A stretch of 64,000 bases of DNA. Origin: Cannabis sativa. Taxonomy: Eukaryota > Streptophyta > Magnoliopsida > Rosales > Cannabaceae. The stretch covers positions 22,100,160 through 22,164,159 of the forward strand of contig NC_083601.1 in the NCBI RefSeq assembly GCF_029168945.1, written 5' to 3'. The position numbers and the translations under genes were made by a program. A model generated the notes under the pieces. The model was not told the DNA's origin. It did not search any database and saw nothing but the letters and a program-made list of their open reading frames with translations. Below, piece by piece: positions 12,674 through 24,858 of the stretch. Each line of letters starts with the position of its first letter. Position 1 is the first letter of the stretch.

Positions 12674-13816
12674 GACACTGAACCTTTTGTTTTGTGGGGT
12701 TCAATAGGATCAGAAGGGAAACCATGTACATTGGTAGTAAGGACTCTGCATTGGGCAATTCCCCATTACTGGATTTGGGGTTTGCCATTTTTCCTTTTCA
12801 ATTCCACAATGTCTTTACAGTTCCCCCTTGAAAAGCCCAACCAGAGCATTCTAAGGCTCCTCCTTTCCTCTCTTTTCTCTCCATTATTGGTAATAATTAC
12901 CAAACTATTCTTTAATCAACTCCCTTGAATATATAATTTTGTGAAACTAATGTATAGTGTTCAGATATTTATGTATTGATGATTTGATGTTAATTGAATG
13001 ATGTATATACATATATATACATCTTGACACAGAGGCAAACAGCTTCAAAGTTAATGGAATCTTATCTGCTAAGGAAGCTTCCCTTGGAGAAGTATGGACT
13101 AAAACCAGAACACCCTTTTGTGGAAGACTATGCATCTTGCCAGATGGCTGTTATACCAGAAAAATTCATCCCAGAAGCTGAGAAGGGAAACATTGTCTTT
13201 AAGAAAGCATCAAATTGGTGGTTCTGGGAAAAAGGAATCGAGTTTGAAGATAAGTCGAAAATTGAAGCTGATGTTGTAATCCTTGCAACTGGCTATGATG
13301 GAAATAAAAAGCTTCAAGCTATCATGCCAGAGTCATTCCGCAGCTTAGTGGACTATCCATCTGGTCTCATACCACTCTACAGGTTAAACAAATAGAAAGG
13401 AAGAAAACGTTGAACATTGAGTTTCATATTTTGTTACAAGTTTAGTTATCTTTGAATTTCTTTTCTCTGTTTTTTACAGGGGTACAATCCATCCTTTGAT
13501 CCCAAACATGGGATTTATAGGCTATGTCGAAATTGTTTCGAACTTGCATTCATCAGAAATGCGTTCCATGTGGCTGTCTCGACTGGTGGACAAGAAGTTT
13601 AAGCTCCCGGGAGTGCCAACAATGCTTGACAAAACACTTAAGGAGATGGAAGTTATGAAGAGAACCACCAGGTTTTACAAGAGGAACTGCATTTCTATTT
13701 ACAATGTCAATCACAATGATGAAATATGTGAGGAAATGGGATGGACCGCTTGGAAGAAAAAGACCTGGGTATCTGAAGCATTTAGCAAATTCCGTAGTAA
13801 AGGCTATTTTAACTGA
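10875..13816 (+). CDS. Flavin-containing monooxygenase, N-terminus missing
   Basis: Plant FMO-family protein; such enzymes use FAD and NADPH to oxygenate N, S or C atoms of small substrates. Four exons join in frame: 10875-11115, 12708-12889, 13033-13382, 13480-13816 (369 codons to TAA/TGA stop, GT-AG borders). Visible are the PEFP segment after the first domain, the NADPH-binding strand VSVIGYKKSAIDLALE, HWAIPHYWIWGLP, the conserved VVILATGYDG motif and the C-terminal FIGYVEIVSNLHSSEMR block. The family is usually ~500-530 residues; about 150 N-terminal residues, including the GxGxxG FAD-binding fold, are absent. Exon 10875 starts at a plausible acceptor (TTGACAG) and I find no coding exon upstream to 8 kb; a MULE-type MITE ends 89 bases upstream. 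It may be a 5'-truncated pseudogene, or its first exon lies beyond a very long intron. Intron 1 holds a (TTA)n microsatellite (12614-12673). The substrate cannot be named. Confidence 0.8.
12614..12673. repeat. (TTA)n microsatellite
   Basis: About 20 perfect copies of ATT/TTA within the FMO intron 11116-12707. On the minus strand it yields a spurious poly-asparagine reading frame. Confidence 0.95.
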
Positions 13817-14547
13817 TAAGATTGACATGAAGTTATCGTATACATAAAATGCAGTCAAAAAGGCTCTGTAGTGATTTAGCCAAGCTTATTATGTACTGTA
13901 TAGTAGTGTATCCAACAAACTAATGTAATTCTAAATGATATTGACTTTTAAAATCCCCAACCCCCAAAATAAAATAATAAAGACTTTGGTTTACTTGGGA
14001 ACCAGAGTAGATAATAGAAATAGATGAAAATGATCAGAATTCAGAATTTAGCTACTTGCAGATTGGCCAGTCCAATGGTCTGCAATAGTAGTTAACAAAG
14101 GCAAATAGGACCACTAAAAGGGAACAAAACACAACATATACGTTGTACTCTTAGGATTAGCAAGCTATACATGCAGCTCATTTGGACACAGTTCTGCCGG
14201 CTGCCATGGTAGACTTGGTGTCCACCCTCAAAAGTCAAAACTCTATGTGATTGGCCAAACTGTTGACTAAGGCATTACCTTGCAGGATCAAAAAGAAAAA
14301 AGACAAATAAATCATGAGCAACAACTTTTTTATTTGTTCCTGATGAATTGCCCCAAAATATCTGCTTGACTACACATTGAACAGAAAATGATTGCCTTTA
14401 TTCACATATGAAAGAAGGTTCAAACATTGATAGCTCTAGTTTTAGATGCGATAAGTTTAAATCATACATACTGATATACTTGTCTACATCAATGGCAAAA
14501 CGATTTACAGCTGAAAAGATGATACAAAATTAAACAAGAGGATACAT
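13817..14547. other. Intergenic, FMO 3' flank / PrxQ 3' flank
   Basis: The two genes converge here. No additional coding segment, RNA gene or repeat recognised. Confidence 0.5.
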
Positions 14548-15882
14548 TCAAATGCTTTTTAGTATTTTGAGAGTCTCATCGATATGCTTTTCAGGTTGGA
14601 ACTGGTTGTTGTAGACGAGTTGGACAACTCCATTCTTGTCAAGAACATATGTCTCTCTCCCAGGCAATGTTCCAAACAGATCCCCCGGCACACCCCATTC
14701 TTTCCTCACTTTGTTACCTTCATCGGCTAGTAATGTGTAAGGAAGTTTATATTTCTTTGCGAACGCCTACATACAGAAGAACATTTACTTTTGCCATAAG
14801 AATTCAAGCATGAGTAGCTATTATGACAAGTTTAAACTTTTCCATTATCACAAAACTATATAACTAACAAGTAACAAGTCTTTGTATTTTTCAATTCAAT
14901 TTGTTAGTTTTGAGCTTAGTAACAGCTTAAGACATTCTACATTTAAATTAATCATAAGAAAACATATCTTTGGTGCCATCTAACTAGAGTTTTCAGGTAC
15001 ACGCATATCAAGTGACAATTGGATATTATGAAGTTCAAACAATTTAAAATACAGTGTGGAATTGATGACTCAGATTTGGGTTGCGACAAATGACAAAGAA
15101 AATCAAGTAGTTTTGTATTACCTTGTGTGAGTTTACATCATCACCACTAATACCGACTACCGCTGCTCCAGCTTTCTTAAACTTCTCATAAGAATCCCTG
15201 AAAGCACAAGCCTGTAGAAAATAGTAACCGTTCAGACAATGCTATATGCTAAAGCACACCATTAAAATTAATGAGTGGTGGCAATATTTTACAGTGATTA
15301 AAGACACTAAATTTCTTTAATAGTAGACAAGACAGAGTCCAGCTTGCCACCAAACCAAACATTAAAATATGGCAATGTTCTATGACATAGTATGATAATT
15401 ATGCATTTCAAATTCAAAGGGTACCCATATATAAATTCATATAATGTATAAGCACCTGTTTAGTACAGCCGGGAGTCTCATCAGCAGGGTAAAAATAGAC
15501 AATCACAGGTTTCCCTTTGAATTTGGAAAGGCTCACATTCTTTCCATCCTGATCTTTCAAGGTAAAGGGTGGTGGTGTCGAACCCTTTTTCACCTAAAGT
15601 AATAAAAAAAACCAAAAACCCCTCAATTATTATTGATGAACAAAAGTGGCAACTCCAGTAAAATATGCAAAAAGAAAGGTAATGTACCTTGGCGAAAACG
15701 ACATTCTTGGTGGAAGAGGAAAGTGGGAGTGTAGTAGATGTAGAATAGGAGAGCTTGGTGCCATAAAACTGAGAGTGAGATGATTTGGAGAAGATTTTGA
15801 GGTTTTGGGAAAATAAGTCTTTACGAGTTTGGGGAGGGAGCACAGGTGGGAGTGAGTGCTTAGGGAGAGAAAGTGAAGCCAT
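14548..15882 (-). CDS. PRXQ: Peroxiredoxin Q, chloroplast
   Basis: Thioredoxin-dependent peroxidase of the atypical 2-Cys PrxQ/BCP type, which reduces hydrogen peroxide and lipid peroxides in the chloroplast. Exons on the minus strand: 15688-15882, 15456-15593, 15122-15211, 14548-14766. They join to 213 residues, close to the family's ~215. Residues 1-65 ([10 protein letters not shown]..., Ser/Thr-rich, few acids) form a chloroplast transit peptide encoded by exon 1. The mature part starts [10 protein letters not shown], continues with [17 protein letters not shown], then [11 protein letters not shown]. The peroxidatic Cys108 and resolving Cys113 are separated by four residues, as in PrxQ, and are split by the second intron. 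The C-terminal half holds [12 protein letters not shown] and [15 protein letters not shown]. All borders are GT-AG and the frame is open throughout. Apparently intact. Confidence 0.96.
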
Positions 15883-16180
15883 TAGAGAATGTATGTGAGA
15901 AGGAGAGAAAAGAGAAGAAATTTATCTAAATTGTTATGATTTGAAGATATTGTTGTTTGTTTGTAGTTGGTGATTTTAATCAGATTATGTTTGGAGGAAG
16001 ATAAGAGAAGAAGAAGAAAAGAAGAAGATTGGCTTTTCTATGTGGACGATTTCTGACCCCTTATGCTCTCTTCTCCACTTGCATGTTTTTGGGTTTGGCC
16101 CTTTTTTTTTGGGTTCATTAAGTTAAGAAGACTAGTAATGTGAAAAAAGCTTTAATTTAAGAAAATTTACTATGTTAATA
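15883..16180. promoter_or_regulatory. PrxQ 5' leader and promoter region
   Basis: On the minus strand this precedes the PrxQ start. It includes a purine/pyrimidine-rich stretch (AAGAAGAAGAAAAGAAGAAG at ~16005-16024), which often lies in plant 5' leaders. No clear TATA box seen. Confidence 0.4.
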
Positions 16181-16189
16181 TAACATATT

Positions 16190-16609
16190 GGGTAATTTCA
16201 CAATACACCCCTTTAAAAGGGTTGTGCTAATGCACCCCTATTTGTTTTGGTATTTAGAAAAACAATTTAGTCTATTTTTTTTTTTTATATTCATGTACGT
16301 TATAGCTATTTAAGACATCCTACAAAATTTTGAGAAATTCAAAATAATTTACAATATAAAAAACAATGTTCAAACAATTTATTTTACACGTGTATAAAAT
16401 AAAATAGTCATGCGTGCAACACACTGCTTGAACACAATTTTCGGCGTGTTAAAATTTTCCGAATTTCTTAAAATTTTGCAAAATGCCTTAAATAACTATA
16501 ATCTACGTGACCATGAGAAAAAATTTGACTAAAAAACTATTTCGGATACTAAAACAGAGAGAGATGTATCAGTGTATCCCTTTTAAAGGGGTGCGTTATA
16601 GAATTTCCC
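16190..16609. mobile_element. Foldback MULE-type MITE, copy 1
   Basis: Long inverted repeat: left end GGGTAATTTCACAATACACC continues to CCTTTAAAAGGG; the right end is its mirror, CCCTTTTAAAGGGGTGCG through GAATTTCCC. Flanks are TAACATATT (16181-16189) and TAGCATATT (16610-16618), a 9-bp duplication with one mismatch, as expected for Mutator-like elements. The 420-bp body is itself roughly self-complementary and has no gene. Confidence 0.8.
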
Positions 16610-16632
16610 TAGCATATTATGTTGCACACATT

Positions 16633-16980
16633 TTGCCCGCACCCCTTATAAGTGATGTACCGATGTATCCCTATCCGTTTCGACATCTTAGAGACATTTT
16701 TAGTCTAATTTTTTTTATGGTCTTGTACAATATAATTATTTAAGATATCCTGTAAAATTTTTAAGAAATTCAACAAAATTTAATACGCTAAAAATAAGGT
16801 TCAAACTGTCTGTGTTTAAATATTACTCTCTAAATTATAAATTATTCCGAATTTCTCAAAATTTTACAGAATATATTTAACAATTATAACATGCATGATT
16901 ATGAAAAAAATTAGAGTAAATTTTTTTTTCTCGATGCCAAGAAAATATGGGTATATCGGTGCACCCATTGAGAAATTTAC
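16633..16980. mobile_element. Foldback element, degenerate copy 2
   Basis: Shares with copy 1 the order CACCCCTTATAA, ATGTATCCCTAT, TTTTTAGTCTAATTTTTT, TATTTAAGATATCCT and, at the right end, GGTGCACCCATTGAGAAATTT. More diverged; exact ends and target duplication not resolved. Confidence 0.6.
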
Positions 16981-17217
16981 CAAACTAACCATTTCAAATA
17001 TTAGAATTTGTAAAATAATTTCACTTAATTTACTTTATGCGACCATGATAGTCACACAATGTAAATCTATGGTCAGTTTGCGGTCGCACAATATAATTCA
17101 TAGTCATTTTTACGACCATAAAAAGTTATTATGTTAATATAAATTTTTGTGTTAAATTTTTTTGTAAAATTATCTTGCTAATGAAATTTTTCATAAAAAT
17201 TATTTTTATAAAGTTAA

Positions 17218-17580
17218 GGTCCTACAATGTACCCCTTTAAAAGAATGTATTGATGCATCGTCTATTTTGGCATCTAGAATAATTTTATAGTCTAATTTCT
17301 TTTTTATATTTGTGTACGGTATAATTATTTAAGATATCCTAAATTTTTTTAAAAAATTTAGATCAATTTACAATATAAAAAAAAAAAATTTAGATAATCA
17401 ATTTTATATGCGTCTAAAATTAAATAATCACACTTACATCACAATATTTAAATCATATTTTTATTGTATTAAATTTGTCTAATTTTTTTAAAATTTTATA
17501 AAATATTTTAAATAACAATACATGAAAAAATATTTAACTGAAAAATTATTCGAGACATTATAGACATATAAAGTTATTCA
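17218..17580. mobile_element. Foldback element, degenerate copy 3
   Basis: Third relative of the 16190 element: ACAATGTACCCCTTTAAAAG, TTTATAGTCTAATTTCTTTT, TATTTAAGATATCCTA and the mirrored half AAAATATTTTAAATAAC are recognisable. Right end decayed. Confidence 0.55.
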
Positions 17581-17713
17581 TATTTTTCATAAATAGAAAC
17601 GACGTACCGTTTCATTAAAGAAACGACGAAGTGGACGTAGGGCAACTAAATTCCAATTCGGAACCTAAAACCCCTGTTAGCTCAGCCCTAACTTAGTCAG
17701 TCACCGGAGAGTT

Positions 17714-17722
17714 ATGCTGTGA
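17714..17722 (+). promoter_or_regulatory. Two-codon upstream ORF (Met-Leu-stop)
   Basis: ATG CTG TGA lies 18 bases before the main ATG at 17740. If the transcript starts upstream of it, this minimal uORF could dampen translation of the small membrane protein. Transcript start is not known. Confidence 0.4.
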
Positions 17723-17739
17723 CCTTTGTAATTGTAGCT

Positions 17740-18677
17740 ATGGAGGGAATACAGAAGATGATTCGCAATGTTACAAAAGACTCAAATTTGGGGTCGTCTT
17801 CATCATTTGAAGCATCTCGTTTGAGCGAAGGACTCTCTTCCGCCTTATCTTCTTCAGACCAGCCCCGCGTTCTGGTCACCAGATCTTCCAGGTTTCCAAT
17901 TCTCAATTCCCATTGCCTTTAATAATTTCCCCTTCACTTTACTATTCTTCCTATTCTTCAGTGTAGGGATCAATCTAGCATTAGGTTAGGACAGGTTTAA
18001 GGAAAAGTCTACAATTTGCTGATGATTGATATGTAGGTTGGAATAGATTTCCTATAAAGATCAAATTGGGAGAGCCAGTACTCCAAAAATGAATATTATA
18101 TAGGTATAGGAGAATCAGGATCAGTATAATTAACATTGAAAAAGAAAAAAGAAAACCCAAGTTTGCATTTTGTATACTAGATATTCCATTTTTTCAAGTA
18201 CATTACTAATAGAAGGGACTAGTGTTTAATTGAATGATTTGCTTTCTCATCCGTGAAGTGAATGATTGAATTATTTGTTATATTTGTACTTTGGCAACGT
18301 TTCATATTAAGGAGGACATATTTTGTTCCTTCTTACCGATAATTTTGTTTTTATTTTTTTTGGGTTTTAAATTTACTGCAAAAAAGTTTGTGTTGCAGGG
18401 TGATACATGTCTTGTTATCCAGCAAAGTTGAAGTTTTGTCACACGTTTTTACTTGACTTCTTATTATGCTTGTTGTTGTTGTTGTTATTAGTTTTTTTCT
18501 TCTTTGGTTGAAATTTCGATTGTGGAATGTTTTGATTGCAGCCGGGTGGTGTCACTGTGGACATGCTCAAAACTTTGTGCTATATGTTTTACTGTTGGAG
18601 TAGTTGTGGGTTACACTCTGAAGCGTCGAGTACGACGCTGGGCTTCTAAGCTTCTTAAGCGGTTGAAAGATGAATGA
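17740..18677 (+). CDS. Small single-pass membrane protein, 95 residues
   Basis: Two exons, 17740-17891 and 18542-18677, joined at GT-AG borders (CCAG|GTTTCC ... TTGCAG|CCGG) to give 95 residues. The N-terminal 50 residues are hydrophilic and Ser-rich (MEGIQKMIRN, SSSSFEASRLSEGL). Residues ~62-77 (LCAICFTVGVVVGYTL) form one hydrophobic helix with two cysteines, followed by a strongly basic tail KRRVRRWASKLLKRLKDE. A single helix near the C-terminus with a basic tail is the layout of tail-anchored proteins of mitochondrial or plastid outer membranes or peroxisomes; that localisation is inference. I chose ATG 17740 over the non-ATG extension upstream. I do not recognise a named family, but clean splicing, open frame and sensible composition support a real gene. 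The 3' side is followed by ~0.9 kb with no other gene. Confidence 0.7.
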
Positions 18678-19586
18678 ACACTATTATTTGATCCTCTTTA
18701 TGATGTTCAGTTCTAAGTTTACTTTAACAATTAGATTGTTCTCTTAATTGTAAACATTTACGTAACAAAAACATGCGATTTGGATACAGTTTTTCTTGTT
18801 ATTTATCATTAGAGCGGTTTACTGGTGATTTTTGGTTACTCTTTTTTTTTTTTATCTATATATACTAATAAATTAATAATGTGAGGTCGAGGATAAGTTT
18901 AAGCAATTATCTCCTCATCATTCTCTACTCAAGCTTTTATGTTGTAATTTTTAGCCTCGGATTGGATCATAAAATATAGATTGTTTTAATGATGACAAAG
19001 CTGAGCTTTTCTATACCCACCGTTAAGTCTTTGCCTCTCTTTAGTGGATGTTTATGGTGCTGAAAGTAATGTTCTTTTTGTATGTTGTTGTAGTAATGTA
19101 TGCCTCCAAGTTCAAGGTACAACACTTCATTTCTATATTACGAATAATTAACATTGTGATATGCGATTAGTGATTGGCAGGGTAAGAATATTGAACAGGG
19201 GAGGAACTATATATCTCATTGTTTTCTCTTGTCTCAGACAAAAATTACTGAAGCAATGCCAATAGCTACAATTGTTGAACAAATCAGTTCTATGCTATTT
19301 TTTTTTTAATATTATATTGTTTATAAATAAATGCGGATTCTAATGAGCATGCCAGATTTCATAACTACTGACACTCGATTATGTGTAATTGCTCTTTCTT
19401 TTTACACTTTGGTTTATTATATCTAAATCTTGTTCGTTATAACTTGTATACAAAAATGGAATTTACATTTTCAGCTTACTACCGTTGTACAAATATATTT
19501 ATATGATATTATATATATATATTATATGAATCATTTGAATGATTACAATTAAATAGCAGCTTGGTGCTGATGGCGAACATTTAGTT
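18678..19586. other. Intergenic between convergent genes
   Basis: Holds the 3' ends of the small membrane protein gene (+) and of RBOHE (-). No further coding segment or RNA recognised. Confidence 0.5.
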
Positions 19587-22500
19587 TCAGAAATACTCCT
19601 TGTGGAACTCATAACGGGTGGATGTCTTTTGAGTCATCTCATGCGATAGCTGTTGCAGTTCTTTTGCCAACACTGGCATCCCACAATAGAAGACCCCTGC
19701 AAATATAAGAAAGTTACTTGGTAAAACATCTCTTGGTTTACATGAGTTACTTGGCCTGATTTTTTTAAAATAAGGGTGGCATTTTGTTCACAGTAATTTT
19801 CTTAATCTAAAAATTATATATGGTATGGTCTTTGCTATGCTCATCATTTTTGTATGGTAGTTAACTAAACTTTAAATTATCATTAGAAATTAAATGACCT
19901 TTTAGTTCTATGACAAAAGCATTCATGGTATTTAATTCTCAAACGGAACATCTGACATTTTGAGCTTCGTGGAACTTTTTTCAGTCTTGTTATATTATTT
20001 GGCTCATCTTCATATCTTTTATTAGCAGGTGATGTGATGGGTTGTTGAAGCAGATGGATAGTTAAGAACTATGTAGCCTACATGCCGACTTACACTTATA
20101 TTTAAACCACACATGCTCAAGTCAGATTGTTGAATGAATTTACTCACCTACTGTCGAATACGGATGCTTTGATGCAATTTTGGTAAATACTTCTTTCCAA
20201 TTTGGTCTTGCGAAGTGAGTCCTCACCTGCAAGAAACCTTTGTCAGCACGCTTTTGAATTGTTTTGTTAATGTCGAATTGTTTTTATAGGGATAAAATTA
20301 AATTGATTGAGCATCTATGAAGTTGCAACACAATTCTGATAAGAATGCATACTCGGGTGCCAGAGAGGATGTCAAAGCCATGTTTTGCATGGTTGAGTGC
20401 TTGGACCATGGTGATAAGGGTCGATCTTGCATCACCCTCTTCATAAACACTAGTAAGGTAGTTGTGCATCTCAATCTGACCCTGTTATTGAGTTTGTTTG
20501 ACAAAAAAAACAGAGTTAGTCACTTGAAAGCTTATTCATTTCGAGTAAAAGCCAGTTTAGCTGAAAATTTGAAATTTAAATTACTTTATGATCCATTTCT
20601 GCAACATCATCCATGACTCCTTTAAACCATTCAAAAGAGCCAGGTTCTCTTGTAACCCAGTAAAAATGGGCATTTGTAGTTCTCTGCGATTTCTTCTTCC
20701 CTCCAGGTGTTATATTTGACGAGGTGAAGCTATTTAGGCTATCATCTGATGTACTAGCTTCCGTATTTGAATCCTAGGACATGGATACATTGGGTGCAAT
20801 TAGGGGAAGTAAAAGTCAATACAAAAGTTATATAGACACTGTAAAAAAGGAGACATGAAACGCGTACTTGCTCTTCTGCTCTTGTATTGTTTACAAGATC
20901 TCTAAGGATGCTTATAAAAGGTGTAGCTCCAATCCCAAGCCCCACCAGCAGCAAGACATCATAGTTTCGATAATCTTGTGCTGGTGCCCCGTATGGGCCA
21001 TCAACAAGCAATCTGGGTTGGCTGCATTTGATGTTCTGTTTTAATATTTCTAGAGATAAGCAGAACCTAAAATATTTGTAGGTAAAGTTACTTGAAGAAT
21101 ATACCTTCTCTGATATGAAACTCCAAGCTGACCAAAGTGAGCCCTACCAATCACAGCGGATGGATCATTGCCTTCAGTAACAACTCGTTTCAATTCTTCT
21201 GTCCAGTCTCCCACTGTTCTGATGTGAACACTTAAATAGTCGTCTCCTGGGGCTGAGGTAATTGAAAATGGGTGCCTGCAAAGAAGAAAGTGGTGACGAT
21301 TGGTTTGACGTGTGAATTGTAGACAGAGTCATAAAGGACAATGAATTTCTTATCTGATGAGACTCACCATTCAAATTGAGAGATTGGTGGACATTGTAGA
21401 AATATATACTGCCCACTTTTGTACTTGAATCCGGGTGGCTTGGACATGATTAAGTTGAAAACTTGCCCTGGTAGCACTGAGACCTGTCCAATGTCATCAT
21501 CTATGTTAGTTTCATTGGTAAGACGTTCTGAACATCTTACATAAACAAATATAGTTTGAACTTCACCTTCAATATTTTCACCGAATAATGCTCTGATCTA
21601 CATGTTCGCAGGCTCCGCTCAGCTACATACAATATCAATGGAACAGAGATGTACATCCACGTCTGGACAATTAACAAAGGATCAACTTGCAGTTCCTCTT
21701 CCGTTTATATAAATACAGAACAAAACCAAGAAAATCTTACCGATTTCTGATACCACTCGTGTGCCAAATACAGGCATTGCCCGTGGACTACTAGCAAAAT
21801 GTAGACGAAAGCAAACAGGTGATGAGAGTACCAGAATGCATTGAAGCCTGTCAACTTGTTCAAAGGCGCTGGCAATTTCACCACGTTTCTACGGAATCGA
21901 CGAGCAGCAAGCGTGAACGCAACGATCATGAACACCACCATTAGAATTCCAGTCACACCCTCTGGACCTGTCAAAAGATCTTTGTACGTCGGCTGTACGC
22001 CATGAAAATCGGAGGATATGACTGCAAATCTTTCTGGCGGTGAGTTTACCAGCCTAGGAAAATCGCACGTTAAGTGGTTCCCCGCATGGAGAGTGATTCC
22101 GACGGCTATACCACACGCAATTAACTGCATGACAATTGACAAAAGGTCTAAAGTTACCTTTCTGTGAGAATATTACAGCATAACTTCCATAAGTATGCAT
22201 TGTTTTTCCCTCATATAAATAATGACGCTGCTACAATATAATCTACTGACAGTAGGCACTGCCATTTTAATAAATTTAATCAAAGTATAACTTACCTGTC
22301 CCATGAGACAGAAATTATAGTTGGCACACAAAATCGAAACCTTCTTTTAATACACCTTAATACTTTTTACCCAGTCATTATAAGATGTTACTTTGCTCCT
22401 AAAAGAGGAAAAATTATTCTGGGTCGTGTGTAATAAGTGTTGGTGAATAATGTTTTATGGACATGATAACTTTTTCTTACCTTGTGAAAGTTGATGTTGT

Positions 22501-24858
22501 CGTCGAAGGGGACAAAGGACCTAGCTCTAGTGGATCGAAGCCAAGTCAGTGTATTTCGACATACGGGTAAGAGGATAAGTGCCATGTTGAGCTTAAGAGT
22601 TTCAGCAGCGCCTTTGGCGACCGGCAAGCAATAGCCCATTACCTGAAACGCCGCCATATGGCTGTATTGGTAGAATTTCCAGTAAAATAGGCAAGTCATT
22701 GCGGTGATCCAAAGCAGAACTATCCACCCTCTTTGCCAATTTTTCATAACAAGATACTGAACTCCCCAGTTAATTCGCCGTGCCAGGTTCTTGGGCCTAA
22801 ATTTTGAACCCAAGTTTTGGCTCCAGCCCACACTTGCTATGCTCAGTGACCTGCTGTAGTTCATGTAAGTGTCCCTTTGTAATAGCAGTTCCTCCAGCTG
22901 CCATAACTGAAATGAAGGACAATGTATCCATGAGCGTAGTTACAATTGCTTGTGAGTGCTCACCCTTTAGTCCTTTAGCACACCACGTGTACGTATTCAA
23001 TAAAAGTTTTACTTTTTTTATTTGTTATATGTTTTGCTAAATACCTTCTTTTAATACACACATCTAAACAAAAGTGTGGCGTGTTGTAAATACCTCAATA
23101 TATCCAAGGTTTTCGGGGTCAAGTTCTTCCATTATTAGCGAAGCATATTCTTCAGCTCGTTCTTTTAGCTGACTAAGCTTGTTTGCGGAAGCACTTAGCA
23201 TTATGAGCTGAGATTTCGAAAAGAGACAAATGGAAAACAATCGATAATTAGATCTTACTGACTAACATATAATTTGATATCAAATTTATTTTTATTGTAA
23301 GAAATGAAGAAGCATGGACTTGTTGTACAAGTTCCATTTTATAACTATGCTTTATTTGTAGAAATTATTAGTGTTTCTATCTGAAATCTGATTTTTCGTA
23401 ATTTTACAATTAAATCTCAGTAATTTACACCCCTAGAATATACATTTTAGACAAATATATGGAGAGAGTGAAAGAAGAACTGAAATAATAGAAATACAGA
23501 TGTCAAATACAGCTAATAGGACATATTAAACTTATTTTGTTTAAAAAGAAAAGCGCATAAATGTTAGGTGAGAAATGTGACTCGTATTTGTTTAGGAAAA
23601 ATAAGGCGGCATCTTAATATACGAATTAAAAATTTAATCTTACCTCCCGCACTTCATTTCTTGTGATTCGTCCATCTTCGTTGCTATCCGCCCTAAAATA
23701 TATAATATTAACTAATTAAATGAGTGATTCTTTCAACAATTAAATGTGATCATAATATGAAAATTATTAGAACATGGAATCTTTAATAAACAAATAAACA
23801 AAATCCGGTGAAAAATAAACAATAATTGAACGGATTGAGCATATTCGCTGCAGTGTTTACCACCGTTGATTTGTTTGATGCAAAAAGAACAAAGAAAAAG
23901 GAAAACAAATCCAACGGCTGGGAAAGAAAAGACTGACATTTCAAAAAAGATTTGAAGTCGCGCGTCAAAGCTCTGGTCGGAAATCTGTAACCAGAAATCG
24001 TGAAGCTCTTCTTTGTTTATCCTATCAATCCTCTGTCGTCTTCTTCTTACCAATGTATCAAATATTCCTACTGCGAACTCCTTCGAATCCAACATTCCTT
24101 CAATTCACACAGACAACACATTAATATTGATTATATATGCATGAATATAATTTTCTCAGTAACCAATTTAACTAATACTTAATTCAATTTCGTTATCTAC
24201 CTATGCATTCACCGAAGTCTTCTCTAGAAAGTAATCCGTCTTTAGCGAGCGAGTTGAACTTGGACTCAACTCGCTTCCACAACTCATCGGCGTTTTTAGC
24301 ACCTGTAGTACTTTTATTGATAAATCTGAGACCGTTCAGAGCTCTTTGAGCAGTCGATCTCGACCGTTGAAGTTTCGCCTTGATTCTTCGAGCGTCACGA
24401 GCTGTAATTGGAGCCACCGCAGCTTGATCCTCTGTGTCCGAAGCAATCGACGAGGCCGCAGTCGATCTCAGCCACGGAAATTTCCGGCGAATACTTCTCG
24501 ACGCATTCGAGAAACTCCTAACAATTTTACTTCCTCCGGCACTCACCGCAGAAACTGAAGCGGCCTCATCGGCCGCGGCGGCGACGGGAGTCCTAGTTGG
24601 AGTCCCTGTTGTCGTTGGAGCAACGCTACAAACGACAATGGAATCATCGTCGTTTAACTCTAAGGTGACCTCCACAAGGTCTTGCTGAGAGCTTTGGCGG
24701 AGGTCGTTGAGGAACACAGACAACATTGCTCCGCCGACTTCATAGCTGTCAGCTTCTTGATCTAACTCCGGCTCTAAATCGTCCGGGAGGTCAAACCCAC
24801 GGCTGTAACTCGACAATTTCGAACTACTGCTTCTCCCAAATGAAGCTGGTGATTTCAT
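19587..24858 (-). CDS. RBOHE: Respiratory burst oxidase homolog, RBOHE-like NADPH oxidase
   Basis: Plasma-membrane enzyme that passes electrons from cytosolic NADPH via FAD and two hemes to apoplastic oxygen, producing superoxide. Fourteen minus-strand exons join in frame to 944 residues: 24201-24858, 23938-24097, 23644-23692, 23094-23207, 22481-22906, 21741-22124, 21567-21662, 21368-21483, 21105-21275, 20868-21021, 20585-20773, 20353-20481, 20148-20226, 19587-19696. The N-terminus has [12 protein letters not shown] and [16 protein letters not shown]; the former is typical of the E clade. EF-hand loop [12 protein letters not shown] at ~275-286, second loop near [10 protein letters not shown]. 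Ferric-reductase membrane core at ~370-610 ([47 protein letters not shown]). FAD site HPFSITSAP from residue 669; NADPH motifs DGPYGAP and [10 protein letters not shown]-terminus FYCGMP and EFHKEYF. All expected residues are present and the gene looks intact. Activation is expected from calcium binding at the EF-hands and N-terminal phosphorylation (family knowledge). Confidence 0.97.

Noticed and set aside
12552..12788. Minus-strand frame with a long asparagine run
   Set aside because: Product of the (TTA)n microsatellite in the FMO intron.
24346..24688. Plus-strand frames opposite RBOHE exon 1
   Set aside because: Shadow of the GC-rich first exon of RBOHE.
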